DNA from: Paenibacillus silviterrae
GTDB taxonomy: Bacteria; Bacillota; Bacilli; Paenibacillales; NBRC-103111
Reading direction: 5' to 3'
Assembly (NCBI RefSeq): GCF_030167925.1
Contig: NZ_JASKUT010000002.1
Location: forward strand, 992,001-1,056,000
Length of the DNA stretch: 64,000 bases
The position numbers were made by a program, and so were the translations under genes. The notes under the pieces were generated by a model. That model did no database searches. It saw only the letters and a list, made by a program, of their open reading frames with translations, and was not told where the DNA came from. Below are positions 37,001 to 45,253 of this stretch, one piece after another. Each line of letters begins with the position of its first letter. Positions within the stretch are counted from its first letter, which is position 1.

Positions 37001-40000
37001 GTTGACAATATTCACTTTATCCGAATTGAAATAGCTCTGTAAATATTCCCCCCAGCCTCCGGTATCTGATGTCGGACCGTAAGTCTTAACCGTTGAATCG
37101 CCTGCGATATAAATATTTACACGCTGGCCATCCGGAATTTCATTTCCCCCGCCGCCCGATGACCCAGCTCTAACCAGATTGTCAAGCTGAATAGACATCG
37201 GCGTGCCCTTTAAACCGTTTACGGTTTCCGGTGTAACAACAGCCTTGATATAATAGCCCACATCGGTGCTTGTCATTTTGTAGGTTTTGGAAATATACGC
37301 TGTTGTTGCATGGATCAACGTCTCCGTACCATCCGGACTTACCCGGTACCATTGAAGTAATGAACTGTCGTTAAAGTTATCACTAGAATTACTAAATTCA
37401 TAACCTAAGCTAATGGTATTTCCGGTGTAAGGGATATTGATATCATCATCTGTTGTAAAGAATGGAGCAATCTTAAATGTTGGAGCAATACCACTGTCAG
37501 CTGTATAAAATGACGGCGTCCAACCTCCAAAGTAATCGGTTATATGGATTTCAGCAGCTTGTGAATCAGTCAACACGGGTGCTCTTCTTTGGGATGTATC
37601 TACTGCAGAATCATTATAAGTCGTATTGTATTCTGCAAAATGAGCATTCTCAGGCGGGCCGCTCATATCCGTCCAGCCTCTGGGGTCAATGATGGAACCG
37701 CTCTGAAGCTTGGTATTTAGAAAGGTTACTCTTGCGCCTGCACCCCAGGGTCTCCCGAAGAAACCTGAAGCCTGCATAAGTTTACCGCCGGCGGTCACTG
37801 CACTGTTCCTAAATAGATATCCATAGGATGCCGTATCCCTTGCCGCTGTGATATAACCGCCTACAGCCTTGTCACTGTATCCGGCGAAATTCAATGTAAC
37901 ATTATCAAATACTACATTTCCATCGCCAAATATATAGTCCGTGTTACCTTCTATAAAAGAGTTCTTAAAATAACTGCTATTCGTACCGCTGCCGCCGGTG
38001 TAAAGTGTGTCCTGGCTTCCAAGGAAGCTGCAATTCACGAACTCTGCACGGTTTCCCTCGATAATGATTGCTGCGGCTCTTTCTGTAGCTGTTTTCGAAG
38101 TAACATCAGTAAAAGCCTTTCTGTCTACATTAATCGTACTTGCGGATGGTATATTGGCAAGCTCCACACCATCTGCTATTTCCTCATCCGTCATGTATTT
38201 ATTGAAGGAATTTTCAAATATTATGTTTTGAGCCTTGAAGTCGGTAGCTGTACTTGTGAGATATACGGTTCCTCCCCATTTACTGACAATATTTTTGGAA
38301 TACTTATCGAATGCATTCTCTGCGTTATAGAAACCATCGGCTCCAGCGCTGTAATATTTATAACCGATTCCGTAATACCACGTAATTTTAACCTGTGTGC
38401 TCGGATCGCTGGTTGGATTTGGATTCGCATTTACAAGTGTAATATAGGGAGTTTTGATGATAAGCTGTGCCCTGTATACACCCGGTGCGATATGAATGGT
38501 GATTCTATGAGCTTCATCTGTCGGGTTCATTCGGGCTGCTGCTGCAAGAGCATCTTTTACAGTACCGAAATTGTTCGTCTTCGAGCTGTCTCCAACATAC
38601 AGATCCGAAACCCAGGCAAGAGGCTCTGGAGCCGTGTTGTTAACAAACAGAATATCCTTTGTGGTATCCTGCCCATTCATAACTATGTGGGAGCTTGTGC
38701 TATAATTTTCGGAACTAACGGCTGAAACGCTATACGCACCGTCTCTGAGACTTACCGTATATCCTCCGTTTGAAACGGTCCCAGCGTAAGCGTATCCATC
38801 ATCTACATTTGTAAATGTAATACTTGAAATTTGAGCTGTAGAGGATAATCCCTGGAATAAACCTGTCGCAGTATGTACTGCCTTTTTAGCAACGGTAATA
38901 TCTTGAACGGTGTCAACGCTTACATTAATGCTGCCGCCATCCACGATTTCATAATCGTTGACACCTGAAATAACGGCTGTATACGGTACTCCATCCTGAA
39001 CATCAGCTGCAAATGTCATAGCATTAGTATTTACTGCAGCTGTAACCGGTGAAGTGAGGCTTCCTGCTGGAGGAGTAAATTTAATTAGTAATTTACTTAC
39101 ATCATAACTGCCGTCGAAGCCCTTAATATTACCACTTATGTTGACCAGCTTGTTTGCCACAACATCAAAGCTGACACTTTTTCCTGCCGATATATCAGAA
39201 ATGGATGTACTTACAACCTTGGTTTCATCGGAAATTCTGTAACTGGTTATATCTTTAAGCGTTGCAATATAATCATAGCCGGCGGCAAGTACAGCGTTAA
39301 AGGTATTGTCTGCATTCACATTTACGGTTGTCATACCGCCTGTTTTCTGATTAGTAAAATGAAGAGCATAACCTGGAGAAATATCACTGCCGTTTACATT
39401 CACCGTGCCACTTACCTTGACTCCAGGTGTTCTAACGACTCTTTGGAAATAAGGCTTTCCGCCTGCACCGGCCGTAACATAAATTTGATAGGAGCCGGAA
39501 TATTGGGCTGTGAATTCAACCTTTTGTGCAGATGTAGTAAAAGCAGCTGTACTAACCTGAACTTGTAAAACATCCGGCTTTACTGTTACGGTTGTACCGC
39601 TTACACTGATTGCCGCGTGAACCATGTGAATGGTTTCATCCCCATTGCTTGTTCCGCCATAAACCGTAATTTTATCTCCTGCCATAACATTATCAACGGT
39701 CAAAAATCTTCTTCCGGTACCTCCCGTACCATTGGCGTAATAAGCTCCGTTTGCGTTATATCCATCATCATAGCTATGCTTTTGAGTTCCCCAGAACCCG
39801 TAGGAATTTACACCAACGGTAGTACCATCTGACTCATAATAGTATGACCTATCGCTTGTAACCGGATTGGCTATCATTACATCTCCAAATGCAGTGGTTA
39901 CAAACGTACCGGATTTTATCGTCGTTTTACTGTTAAGAACTTCCGCTGTAATATGATTGTTGTATAAATCTCCCGAGGTTTGGATTCCTCCAAAATCCCA

Positions 40001-40150
40001 AATGTCAATTTTCCGGTCGTTAGATGTTTCACTGGCAAATACACCAACGTTGTTAAAGGTTAAGGTGAAAAGCATGATGAAAGTCAGTAATTTGCTAATC
40101 GCTTTCCTTGACTTCATTTGAGAGCTAATTTGCGGCTTTTCCTTCAGCAC
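34034..40150 (-). CDS. Giant secreted pectinesterase with two rhamnogalacturonan acetylesterase domains
   Basis: This is a 2038-residue secreted enzyme that should strip methyl and acetyl esters from pectin. A signal peptide (cut near VGVFASE) precedes an N-terminal sandwich domain (about 45-215) and three Cna/carboxypeptidase-like sandwiches (about 240-500). A CE8 pectinesterase follows (about 517-880; GSQDTLYTG, FIEGNTDYIFGDG, LFRNS and FGRPWG are intact). Two SGNH CE12 acetylesterase domains come next: one at about 1013-1270 (AGDSTVKTYG, QFGHND, DSTHNN) and one at about 1423-1657 (VGDSTVSSF, GFGHND, DNTHTN), both with Ser, Asp and His. An Ig-like domain lies between them. A LamG-like domain and FN3 end the protein, with a basic tail and no SLH. 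The start is GTG with AAGGGAG 9 bases upstream; the ATG 11 codons later has no ribosome site. The DNA is AT-richer than its neighbours. Confidence 0.92.
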   Translation of the reverse strand: MLKEKPQISSQMKSRKAISKLLTFIMLFTLTFNNVGVFASETSNDRKIDIWDFGGIQTSGDLYNNHITAEVLNSKTTIKSGTFVTTAFGDVMIANPVTSDRSYYYESDGTTVGVNSYGFWGTQKHSYDDGYNANGAYYANGTGGTGRRFLTVDNVMAGDKITVYGGTSNGDETIHMVHAAISVSGTTVTVKPDVLQVQVSTAAFTTSAQKVEFTAQYSGSYQIYVTAGAGGKPYFQRVVRTPGVKVSGTVNVNGSDISPGYALHFTNQKTGGMTTVNVNADNTFNAVLAAGYDYIATLKDITSYRISDETKVVSTSISDISAGKSVSFDVVANKLVNISGNIKGFDGSYDVSKLLIKFTPPAGSLTSPVTAAVNTNAMTFAADVQDGVPYTAVISGVNDYEIVDGGSINVSVDTVQDITVAKKAVHTATGLFQGLSSTAQISSITFTNVDDGYAYAGTVSNGGYTVSLRDGAYSVSAVSSENYSTSSHIVMNGQDTTKDILFVNNTAPEPLAWVSDLYVGDSSKTNNFGTVKDALAAAARMNPTDEAHRITIHIAPGVYRAQLIIKTPYITLVNANPNPTSDPSTQVKITWYYGIGYKYYSAGADGFYNAENAFDKYSKNIVSKWGGTVYLTSTATDFKAQNIIFENSFNKYMTDEEIADGVELANIPSASTINVDRKAFTDVTSKTATERAAAIIIEGNRAEFVNCSFLGSQDTLYTGGSGTNSSYFKNSFIEGNTDYIFGDGNVVFDNVTLNFAGYSDKAVGGYITAARDTASYGYLFRNSAVTAGGKLMQASGFFGRPWGAGARVTFLNTKLQSGSIIDPRGWTDMSGPPENAHFAEYNTTYNDSAVDTSQRRAPVLTDSQAAEIHITDYFGGWTPSFYTADSGIAPTFKIAPFFTTDDDINIPYTGNTISLGYEFSNSSDNFNDSSLLQWYRVSPDGTETLIHATTAYISKTYKMTSTDVGYYIKAVVTPETVNGLKGTPMSIQLDNLVRAGSSGGGGNEIPDGQRVNIYIAGDSTVKTYGPTSDTGGWGEYLQSYFNSDKVNIVNYANGGRSSRSFINEGSLNKIANTIKTGDYMLIQFGHNDSANQQGYLLERFVSMGEPDANGIYPSNPGVKQPTPATLAAQYGAEYYPYTSGTFKWYLQQYIDVARNAGATPVLVTPVARQYFIADGTIRPHHDATDATTGTITTSNNAYVRAVEQLGEEQGVQVIDMFELTKASFEKAYKNDPAANNGSSPSAKAIMVPADSTHNNKIGGFYNGGFIAKEIKGLGFNISNYVIPPVRVGGVDSKNSVQFEVDSRSKVSVFTPDAGGVYTNQLNTYWTGETQALIDGLSAASQQPIITSIVQPADKTVTQGGTITLPQTVTAVYSDGTQKDVGVTWDAVDTTKVGTMDVHGTVDGFAAGVTIKLTVTAKDTPASTIWIVGDSTVSSFADNYYYPRYGWGTQIGNYLDGSFTIQNLALSGRSSKSYTVDPEYRTLLSGMKNGDYLLIGFGHNDEKTEAERYTNPNGTYLDQGSFANSLYENYIKPAQAAGTQVILTTPIVRRTDTGVWSHSNLHITATTGDFAGGDYPQAIRDLGTALNIPVVDMTALTKNLYDQLGSSETLYLHAWTSSKPSSVDNTHTNIWGGKYNAYLVTKAIKELGVSGLAEHVIHAAAPTKADTLVSNPNYQEPPYSGELPQSTLWSDHGIWKGTVFGDVGGNPSTANHTLETDSNGNMHIAVANNKGKIASGTDGFAMYYYKVPANSTFALTAKAKINRFDLNDQVSFGLMARDEMYIDSYINSTMGDYVAAAPLKLTKAATGGYWNGFARKSGVLTQGGTAANPISAGDTVDLSITSNSDGYAVKFGNEAAITGGFDFKLTSIDSDYVYVGMFVARNADITFSDIKLVVDGVEVTSGTTNPTPDTTAPVWTNGTLVASNVTKTGLTLTWTGASDNVGVTGYKIYTVTGATYTEIASLGNVTTFNVTGLVKDTEYTYAVKAADAAGNWSTIGPTVTVKTDHDNRDNNPGRNSAGDVPGSRKEAPSQRPTLPVNKR

Positions 40151-40195
40151 GTGTCAGTTCTCCCTTCAATTTATTGTGTGTCCCTTGCGAATGTT

Positions 40196-40226
40196 ATTAT
40201 AAAGGTTGACACGATGTCATAGTCAA
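40196..40226 (-). promoter_or_regulatory. MerR-type promoter and operator of the pectinesterase gene
   Basis: On the minus strand TTGACT (40221-40226) and a perfect TATAAT (40196-40201) are separated by 19 bases, two longer than optimal. The spacer contains the dyad TGACA-TCG-TGTCA (40207-40219). Overlong spacers with a central dyad are the hallmark of promoters activated by MerR proteins, which untwist the DNA. The neighbouring MerR-type gene ends only 8 bases before the -35 box. Confidence 0.8.
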
Positions 40227-40239
40227 TAAAGCGTTTACA
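40226..40239. promoter_or_regulatory. Candidate cre site (catabolite repression)
   Basis: ATAAAGCGTTTACA matches 12 of 14 positions of the CcpA-binding consensus TGWAANCGNTNWCA. It abuts the -35 box of the pectinesterase promoter and overlaps the MerR stop codon. Repression by glucose is plausible for a pectin enzyme. Confidence 0.5.
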
Positions 40240-41047
40240 CTTCTGTTATGGGAACACCAATTAAAACGTACTGCATTTCCTGGCCATCTTCTATCACATT
40301 GGCAATGATAATTCCAATAATGTCCCCATTCATTTTCAAGTTATGGTCCTTCATATACTTAGTAGGTTCTTTCAGCAAATCATCTTTTACGTTTCTTTCC
40401 TTATTTACCGGGAATTTAGCGACACTAATGAGGGATTTCCGTTGTTCATATCTTTCCGTATATTCATTCTCTTTTATTTGATATCTATCCAAATGGGCCG
40501 TTTTCATAGCCCAACCCGCATTTAGAACGATACAGTCTTTTTCTACATCTTCTTGTCTAATCAGATACATTTGCACGACTTCCGGCGACGAGTATAAATA
40601 ATCCTGGATGGCTGTTATTCTTTGGGGTTCCGTTAATATTTTATCCCCGCTTTGATAAAGTACATAGGAAAGAGCATTGCAATCCCTTATGTAGCATAGT
40701 TGTTTCATTTCATCAGCTTTTTTCATGAGAACCAAATCATCTTTAAGTCTATGTCTTAAATTTGTTAAATAGCTAATTTGCTCGTCAAATTCCTTCATTC
40801 GCTTCTCGTATTCAGAGATTAAGCCTGCCATATCGCTGTTCTTCATATTTCCTATTTCGATATGTGTAAAACCATACTTCCGTAATAGTCTGACATTCAT
40901 AAATGTCGATAGGTCATCTTCATTGTAGTATCGATAATTGCTGTTTTCAGATCTTTTGGACCTGATATAGCCCATCTTTTCATATCTTCTAATTGTATTT
41001 GTTGTAACGTTAAGCAGAGTGGCTAATTCACTAATCTTGTATTTCAT
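40235..41047 (-). CDS. MerR-family transcriptional regulator
   Basis: This is a DNA-binding activator or repressor of 270 residues. The N-terminal winged helix is clear (ISELATLLNVTTNTIRRYEKMG, then RYYNEDDLSTF), followed by a dimerising coiled coil (about 75-115) and a C-terminal effector domain of about 150 residues resembling the GyrI-like ligand-binding fold of BltR/BmrR. GGGGGG lies 6 bases before the ATG. The gene is unusually AT-rich, like the pectinesterase downstream. It sits 84 bases upstream of that gene, in the same direction, and the gap carries a 19-bp-spacer promoter with an internal dyad. It is therefore the probable activator of the pectinesterase. The inducer is unknown; MerR control of a pectin enzyme is unusual. 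Confidence 0.88.
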   Translation of the reverse strand: MKYKISELATLLNVTTNTIRRYEKMGYIRSKRSENSNYRYYNEDDLSTFMNVRLLRKYGFTHIEIGNMKNSDMAGLISEYEKRMKEFDEQISYLTNLRHRLKDDLVLMKKADEMKQLCYIRDCNALSYVLYQSGDKILTEPQRITAIQDYLYSSPEVVQMYLIRQEDVEKDCIVLNAGWAMKTAHLDRYQIKENEYTERYEQRKSLISVAKFPVNKERNVKDDLLKEPTKYMKDHNLKMNGDIIGIIIANVIEDGQEMQYVLIGVPITEV

Positions 41048-41091
41048 AAACAGCCCCCCATCACGATTTCAATTATCTTACGTTGCTTCCT

Positions 41092-41120
41092 ATTATATCC
41101 TCATTAGTTACAGCATGAAA
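41092..41120 (-). promoter_or_regulatory. Promoter of the MerR-type gene
   Basis: On the minus strand TTTCAT (41115-41120) is followed by a 17-base spacer and TATAAT (41092-41097), 45 bases before the ATG. Confidence 0.55.
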
Positions 41121-41177
41121 TACTTCCGCTCATGTGCCATGGAGAACACCGCGTTTATCATATAAGCCAAGTATGAG

Positions 41178-41207
41178 TTGCTTTTATAATCCATTGAAAT
41201 TTATAAT
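41178..41207 (+). promoter_or_regulatory. Promoter of the membrane AraC regulator gene
   Basis: TTGCTT (41178-41183), an 18-base spacer and TATAAT (41202-41207) lie 43 bases before the ATG on the plus strand, divergent from the MerR promoter. Confidence 0.6.
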
Positions 41208-41250
41208 ATCGATAGACCCAGAGTAAACTTGAGTAGGAGGCCAAGCCGGC

Positions 41251-43575
41251 ATGCGTACTGCCTTATTACAGCGAATGAAGCTATGGTTCTCTTCCAATGA
41301 TTATGCGAAGCTCGCTGCTCTGTGCTTTGCGTTAGTTTCTCTTCCCCTTATTACCTTAGGTCTCTTTTCATATTTCAAATCGGCAGGAATGCTAGAGAGC
41401 AACGTAAGCCGGGAAAAGGTGCTGCACATTGCCCAAATCCAATCCAATATAGAACAAATGCTGAAGACAATCGAGCTTTCCGCTACGCACTTCTTGAGCT
41501 CCCAGTCCTTGAAATCAGCCTACTATGAACCTTTATCCCCCATCCAATTCGAAAAATATAATGAGATAAAATCAGAGTTGAGCCATCTCCAGACGATGGA
41601 CAACAAAATTACCGATATAGCAATGTACAGCGGTGAGGGCAATTGGGTGATTAATAACAGCGGTCTTTATCGGCTGGACTCGTATCCGGGGGCGTCTATG
41701 CTGCTTCGTATAGCCGAGCAATCGAATGCGACCGAGTGGAAGGTCATTTCCGGTGGAAGCGACAACCGGCTTGGATGCGCCGCTAATACTGTTCATTTGG
41801 TTAAGAAGCTGCCTTTAACGGCATATGAACAAACTGGATTATTCCTTGTTACGGTCCCGTCCTGCAATCTACTGGATACTCTCTCGTTTGACCGCGCCAC
41901 CGAATCGGTATTGATTCTTGATAACACGAATCAGGTATTCGCAGGCGAAGGCCAGCTGTCCGACGCGCTCAGAGCTCAAGTCGCACAAGCCATTATATCG
42001 CAGTCGAGGCAACCGTTTACAGGTCAGCTTACGGTGACCATAGACCGTGTGAACTACGCGATCACGTATCGCAAATCCAGCTATAACGGCTGGACCTACG
42101 TATCAGCCGTTCCCCTCAATCACTTGCTGAAGCAGACCCGGGAAATTGGCTGGTTCACTGTAACTCTTTGCTTGTTGCTCTTAGCCTTCTTTATTTTCTT
42201 ATCGTGGAGATGGTCCAAAAAGCTGTATCTCCCTATTGTGAACCTGTATAACCTCTTGGCAAAGCAAACCAATGAAACCAGGCAAGCTAAGGGGGAGCTT
42301 CACTACATTGGTGATCAGCTGCAGAGGCTGCTGCACACCAAAACGGAGCTGGAAAGCAAGCTTTACGGGCATATGGAGCAATCCAAAACACTGTTTATGG
42401 TTCGCTTGCTGCAAGGTCATCTAAAGGAAGTGGAAATCTTAAGAAGCCTGACGTCTTTAAGGATGGAACAACCGGCTCCGTCCTATTTCGCCGTTGTTGC
42501 CGTTAGGATCCGCGCCTTGGAGAAGGCGGGTTACGAGGCGAAGGACCACGATCTCCTCCTGTTTGCCATCAACAATATTGTAGGAGAGCTTATCCCGTCA
42601 GAGAAAAGACTGCACCCTATTGTTTTAGCAGATACCCAGGTATCACTGATCTTCAGCGATCATTCGGAGAAGGAAGCTTTCATGAGTGAACTGAGCGCTT
42701 TCGCTGCGCTTATTTCCAAGACAGTTCTTGAATACTTAAGGCTCGAGGTTAGTATCGGCATTAGCAGTCCCGGGGCTGAATGGAAGGACGCACACCGGGT
42801 GTATCAAGAGGGAATGGAAGCGTTAAGCTTCGGAAGCCGTCTTAATGAAGGGCATGTTACGTATTTTGACGACCTGGGTGAGGATCACGCCCTTCACTAT
42901 TCCTTCCCGCACTTAATAGAAGCTGAATTGTTCGATGCCATTAAGCGATTGGATCAAGAGTCCGTAAAAGAAAACCTTCAATTGCTGATAGAAGATGCCT
43001 TCCCTCCGAACAGTAACCTTTCCGCACCTTATCCTTTTGTGCTGAACCGGCTTTTGATCGACCTGCTCGGACTTATGCAGAGCTTGGGGATTCGTTCGGA
43101 GCCGACCGGGGACGAGCATCATTCGATGTTTGACAGGCTGTTTGAGCTGAGATCTGCCGAAGAGGCCGAGGGCTGGTTCCGTACAACATTGATAGATCCG
43201 TTGATGATGCAGATCCAAGACCGAACGGAATCGAGACACCAGCTGATCACGAAACATATGGTAGTAATGATACAAGAAGAGTTCGAAACGGATTTATCGA
43301 TCGAAACCTGCGCAGAGCGTCTGCATTACAATGCAAACTACTTAAATTCGATATTTCGCAAGGAGATGGGTCTGCCCTTTGGGGCTTATTTGGCCCAATA
43401 CCGGCATCAGATGGCCAAGGTGTGGCTGGCCGAAACGACGATGTCCGTCAAGGAAATCTCGGAACGGCTGCGCTATAATAATTCCCAAAATTTCATCCGC
43501 TCCTTCCGCAAGACGGAGGGGATCACTCCCGGCAAATATAAAGAGTCCCTAGGTACGGAGCAAAGTAACGAATGA
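41251..43575 (+). CDS. Membrane-spanning AraC-family regulator
   Basis: This is a one-component regulator of 774 residues. A first membrane helix lies at about 20-42, then an extracellular sensor region (about 43-294), a second helix (about 296-318), a cytoplasmic linker and a C-terminal AraC double helix-turn-helix (LSIETCAERLHYNANYLNSIF and VKEISERLRYNNSQNFIRSF). AGGAGG lies 10 bases before the ATG. It is one of few plus-strand genes and faces two binding-protein genes across a shared terminator. It probably controls those genes or the TauD/importer cluster beyond, but no operator could be recognised. Its sequence differs clearly from the YesS-like regulator at 19.8-22.2 kb although the layout is the same. 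Confidence 0.92.
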   Translation: MRTALLQRMKLWFSSNDYAKLAALCFALVSLPLITLGLFSYFKSAGMLESNVSREKVLHIAQIQSNIEQMLKTIELSATHFLSSQSLKSAYYEPLSPIQFEKYNEIKSELSHLQTMDNKITDIAMYSGEGNWVINNSGLYRLDSYPGASMLLRIAEQSNATEWKVISGGSDNRLGCAANTVHLVKKLPLTAYEQTGLFLVTVPSCNLLDTLSFDRATESVLILDNTNQVFAGEGQLSDALRAQVAQAIISQSRQPFTGQLTVTIDRVNYAITYRKSSYNGWTYVSAVPLNHLLKQTREIGWFTVTLCLLLLAFFIFLSWRWSKKLYLPIVNLYNLLAKQTNETRQAKGELHYIGDQLQRLLHTKTELESKLYGHMEQSKTLFMVRLLQGHLKEVEILRSLTSLRMEQPAPSYFAVVAVRIRALEKAGYEAKDHDLLLFAINNIVGELIPSEKRLHPIVLADTQVSLIFSDHSEKEAFMSELSAFAALISKTVLEYLRLEVSIGISSPGAEWKDAHRVYQEGMEALSFGSRLNEGHVTYFDDLGEDHALHYSFPHLIEAELFDAIKRLDQESVKENLQLLIEDAFPPNSNLSAPYPFVLNRLLIDLLGLMQSLGIRSEPTGDEHHSMFDRLFELRSAEEAEGWFRTTLIDPLMMQIQDRTESRHQLITKHMVVMIQEEFETDLSIETCAERLHYNANYLNSIFRKEMGLPFGAYLAQYRHQMAKVWLAETTMSVKEISERLRYNNSQNFIRSFRKTEGITPGKYKESLGTEQSNE

Positions 43576-43578
43576 TCC

Positions 43579-43616
43579 CTAAAGCACCGCCCTCTTCGGA
43601 GGAGCAGGTGCTTTAG
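43579..43616. terminator. Bidirectional terminator with UUCG tetraloop
   Basis: CTAAAGCACC (43579-43588) pairs with GGTGCTTTAG (43607-43616). Inside, CCTC-TTCG-GAGG forms the very stable C(UUCG)G tetraloop hairpin. It lies between convergent genes and can stop both. Confidence 0.75.
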
Positions 43617-43630
43617 AATGATTTGCTCAG

Positions 43631-45157
43631 CTACATCTTCAAAACTGATTTGCCATACTCACCGGTCAGCTCTTCCGTCATGCGGTCTCCGCCAAGCTTG
43701 CGCCACTTCTCCACTTCCTTCCGGAAGCCCTCTTCATCGATCAGCCCGAGAATATAACGGTAAGTAGCGTCAGTGACGATTTTCTGGAGCTCCGTGCCCT
43801 TTTCCGCCTGAGTAGGGGATATGAGCCCCGCCGTAGGGTCATACACAGCTATGCTCTGGTTATCCAAGATAAGCCTGTCCACTTTAGCCTGCAACGCGTC
43901 GGTCTGCTTCCACTCCCAATAACGGAAGTTGATAGGCCTTAGCACATTCATATAAGGATTTAGCTCCTTCTCCCTTAACGCTCTCGTCTCTTCATGCAGC
44001 TCTACAGCTCTCTGGCCTGCCCGTTTATAATGTCGATCCTCCACACCATAGGTGACAAGGTTATATACCTCCTCCGTCAACAAACGATCGAAGAACGCAA
44101 GCAGCTCGCGAAGCTCGGTTTCGCTCTTTACGCTTGATTTAGGAAAGAGATAAAGCCCCCCAAGTCCCGTCGATGCCCATATCCGATCACCTTTAGGCCC
44201 GCGAATGCGGTTCAGCACCTCCACCTCTGCTTTCGGATTGTACTTCTTTAACTTATCTCGCGTCGTCGGAGCGAACAAATTGCCGATCATGATTCCCCCT
44301 TGACCTTGATAAAACATCTCTTCCTGCTGGGACTTGCTTGTCACGGAGAAATCCGGGTTTATCAATCCATCTACATAAAGGCGTCTCATGAATTTCATGG
44401 TATCCAAATACTCTTGGGTCATGAACTCCGGTATCAGCTTGCCGTCCGACACCCCCCACCCGTTCGGTGTACCGAAATAGGAGGAGAGGTTCTTAAATGC
44501 GCCATAGATCAAATCGTTTCGATCCACCAGACCGTAGGTATCCTGCTTTCCGTTCCCGTCAGGGTCGTTCTTAGTAAAGGCTGTCATGACTTGGTACAAT
44601 TCATCGATGGTCCGCGGCTCCTGCAGCCCAAGCTTATCAAGCCAATCCTTCCTGTATTGTATTCCCTGGCGTGATACCTCCAGCTCCCAATACAGCCCGT
44701 ACACTTTGCCGAAGTAAGCGCCGTTTTGCAGAAGCTCCGGCTTCAAATATTTCATTAGATTTGGATAATCCCGTAAGTAGGGAGCGATTTCCCAGAATAC
44801 CCCGGAACGAATCGCGTTGACAACAGAGGTTGATTTCAAATCGGTTGCCATGACCTGTACGATCTTAGGCAGCGTCCCCGTTACAATAGCGGCATTCAAT
44901 CGGTCCGAGTAAACATTGCCTGGAACCCATGTAAAATCCAGTTCCGTATTCGTCTTCTCCTCCAGCAGCTTCTCCACGAGCTCTTCCGGAGGGCTGCTTC
45001 CATACAATATGGCCATCATAGTGATGTTGGGGATTTGACGTTGTTCCTTCACAGCGTTTAATTCTCCGCCGCCGTTTGAAGAGCAGCCTGTGACGGCAAG
45101 TAAGACGCATGCAGCTGTGAGGAGGGCCCTTCGCCTTATCGTTCCGCGGGTAAGCAT
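43631..45157 (-). CDS. Orphan solute-binding lipoprotein (LipO-like), copy 1
   Basis: This is an extracellular binding lipoprotein of 508 residues. The signal peptide ends LLAVTGC (Cys25). Family features include KTNTELDFTWVPGNVYSDRL, FWEIAPYLRDYPNL and the C-terminal LGLIDEEGFRKEVEKWRKLG. The frame opens with GTG at 45169, but the ATG at 45157 follows GGAGG and starts the signal peptide, so it is preferred. It closely resembles the next gene upstream throughout, so the pair arose by tandem duplication. No permease genes adjoin; the permeases at 49.7-51.6 kb are the nearest possible partners. The ligand is unknown. Confidence 0.88.
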   Translation of the reverse strand: MLTRGTIRRRALLTAACVLLAVTGCSSNGGGELNAVKEQRQIPNITMMAILYGSSPPEELVEKLLEEKTNTELDFTWVPGNVYSDRLNAAIVTGTLPKIVQVMATDLKSTSVVNAIRSGVFWEIAPYLRDYPNLMKYLKPELLQNGAYFGKVYGLYWELEVSRQGIQYRKDWLDKLGLQEPRTIDELYQVMTAFTKNDPDGNGKQDTYGLVDRNDLIYGAFKNLSSYFGTPNGWGVSDGKLIPEFMTQEYLDTMKFMRRLYVDGLINPDFSVTSKSQQEEMFYQGQGGIMIGNLFAPTTRDKLKKYNPKAEVEVLNRIRGPKGDRIWASTGLGGLYLFPKSSVKSETELRELLAFFDRLLTEEVYNLVTYGVEDRHYKRAGQRAVELHEETRALREKELNPYMNVLRPINFRYWEWKQTDALQAKVDRLILDNQSIAVYDPTAGLISPTQAEKGTELQKIVTDATYRYILGLIDEEGFRKEVEKWRKLGGDRMTEELTGEYGKSVLKM

Positions 45158-45204
45158 AAGCACCTTCACCTCCGCTGATGGTTGTTTCAGTATATTATAA
45201 CAAA

Positions 45205-45245
45205 ATTGAAAGCAGACAGAAGGAATGAATTCCCCTCCGTCTGCT
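45205..45245 (-). terminator. Hairpin between the two binding-protein genes
   Basis: AGCAGAC and GTCTGCT flank an inner GGAAT/ATTCC stem, and TTCAATTTTG follows on the minus strand. It may terminate or attenuate transcription between the paralogues. Confidence 0.55.
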
Positions 45246-45253
45246 TCTATAGC

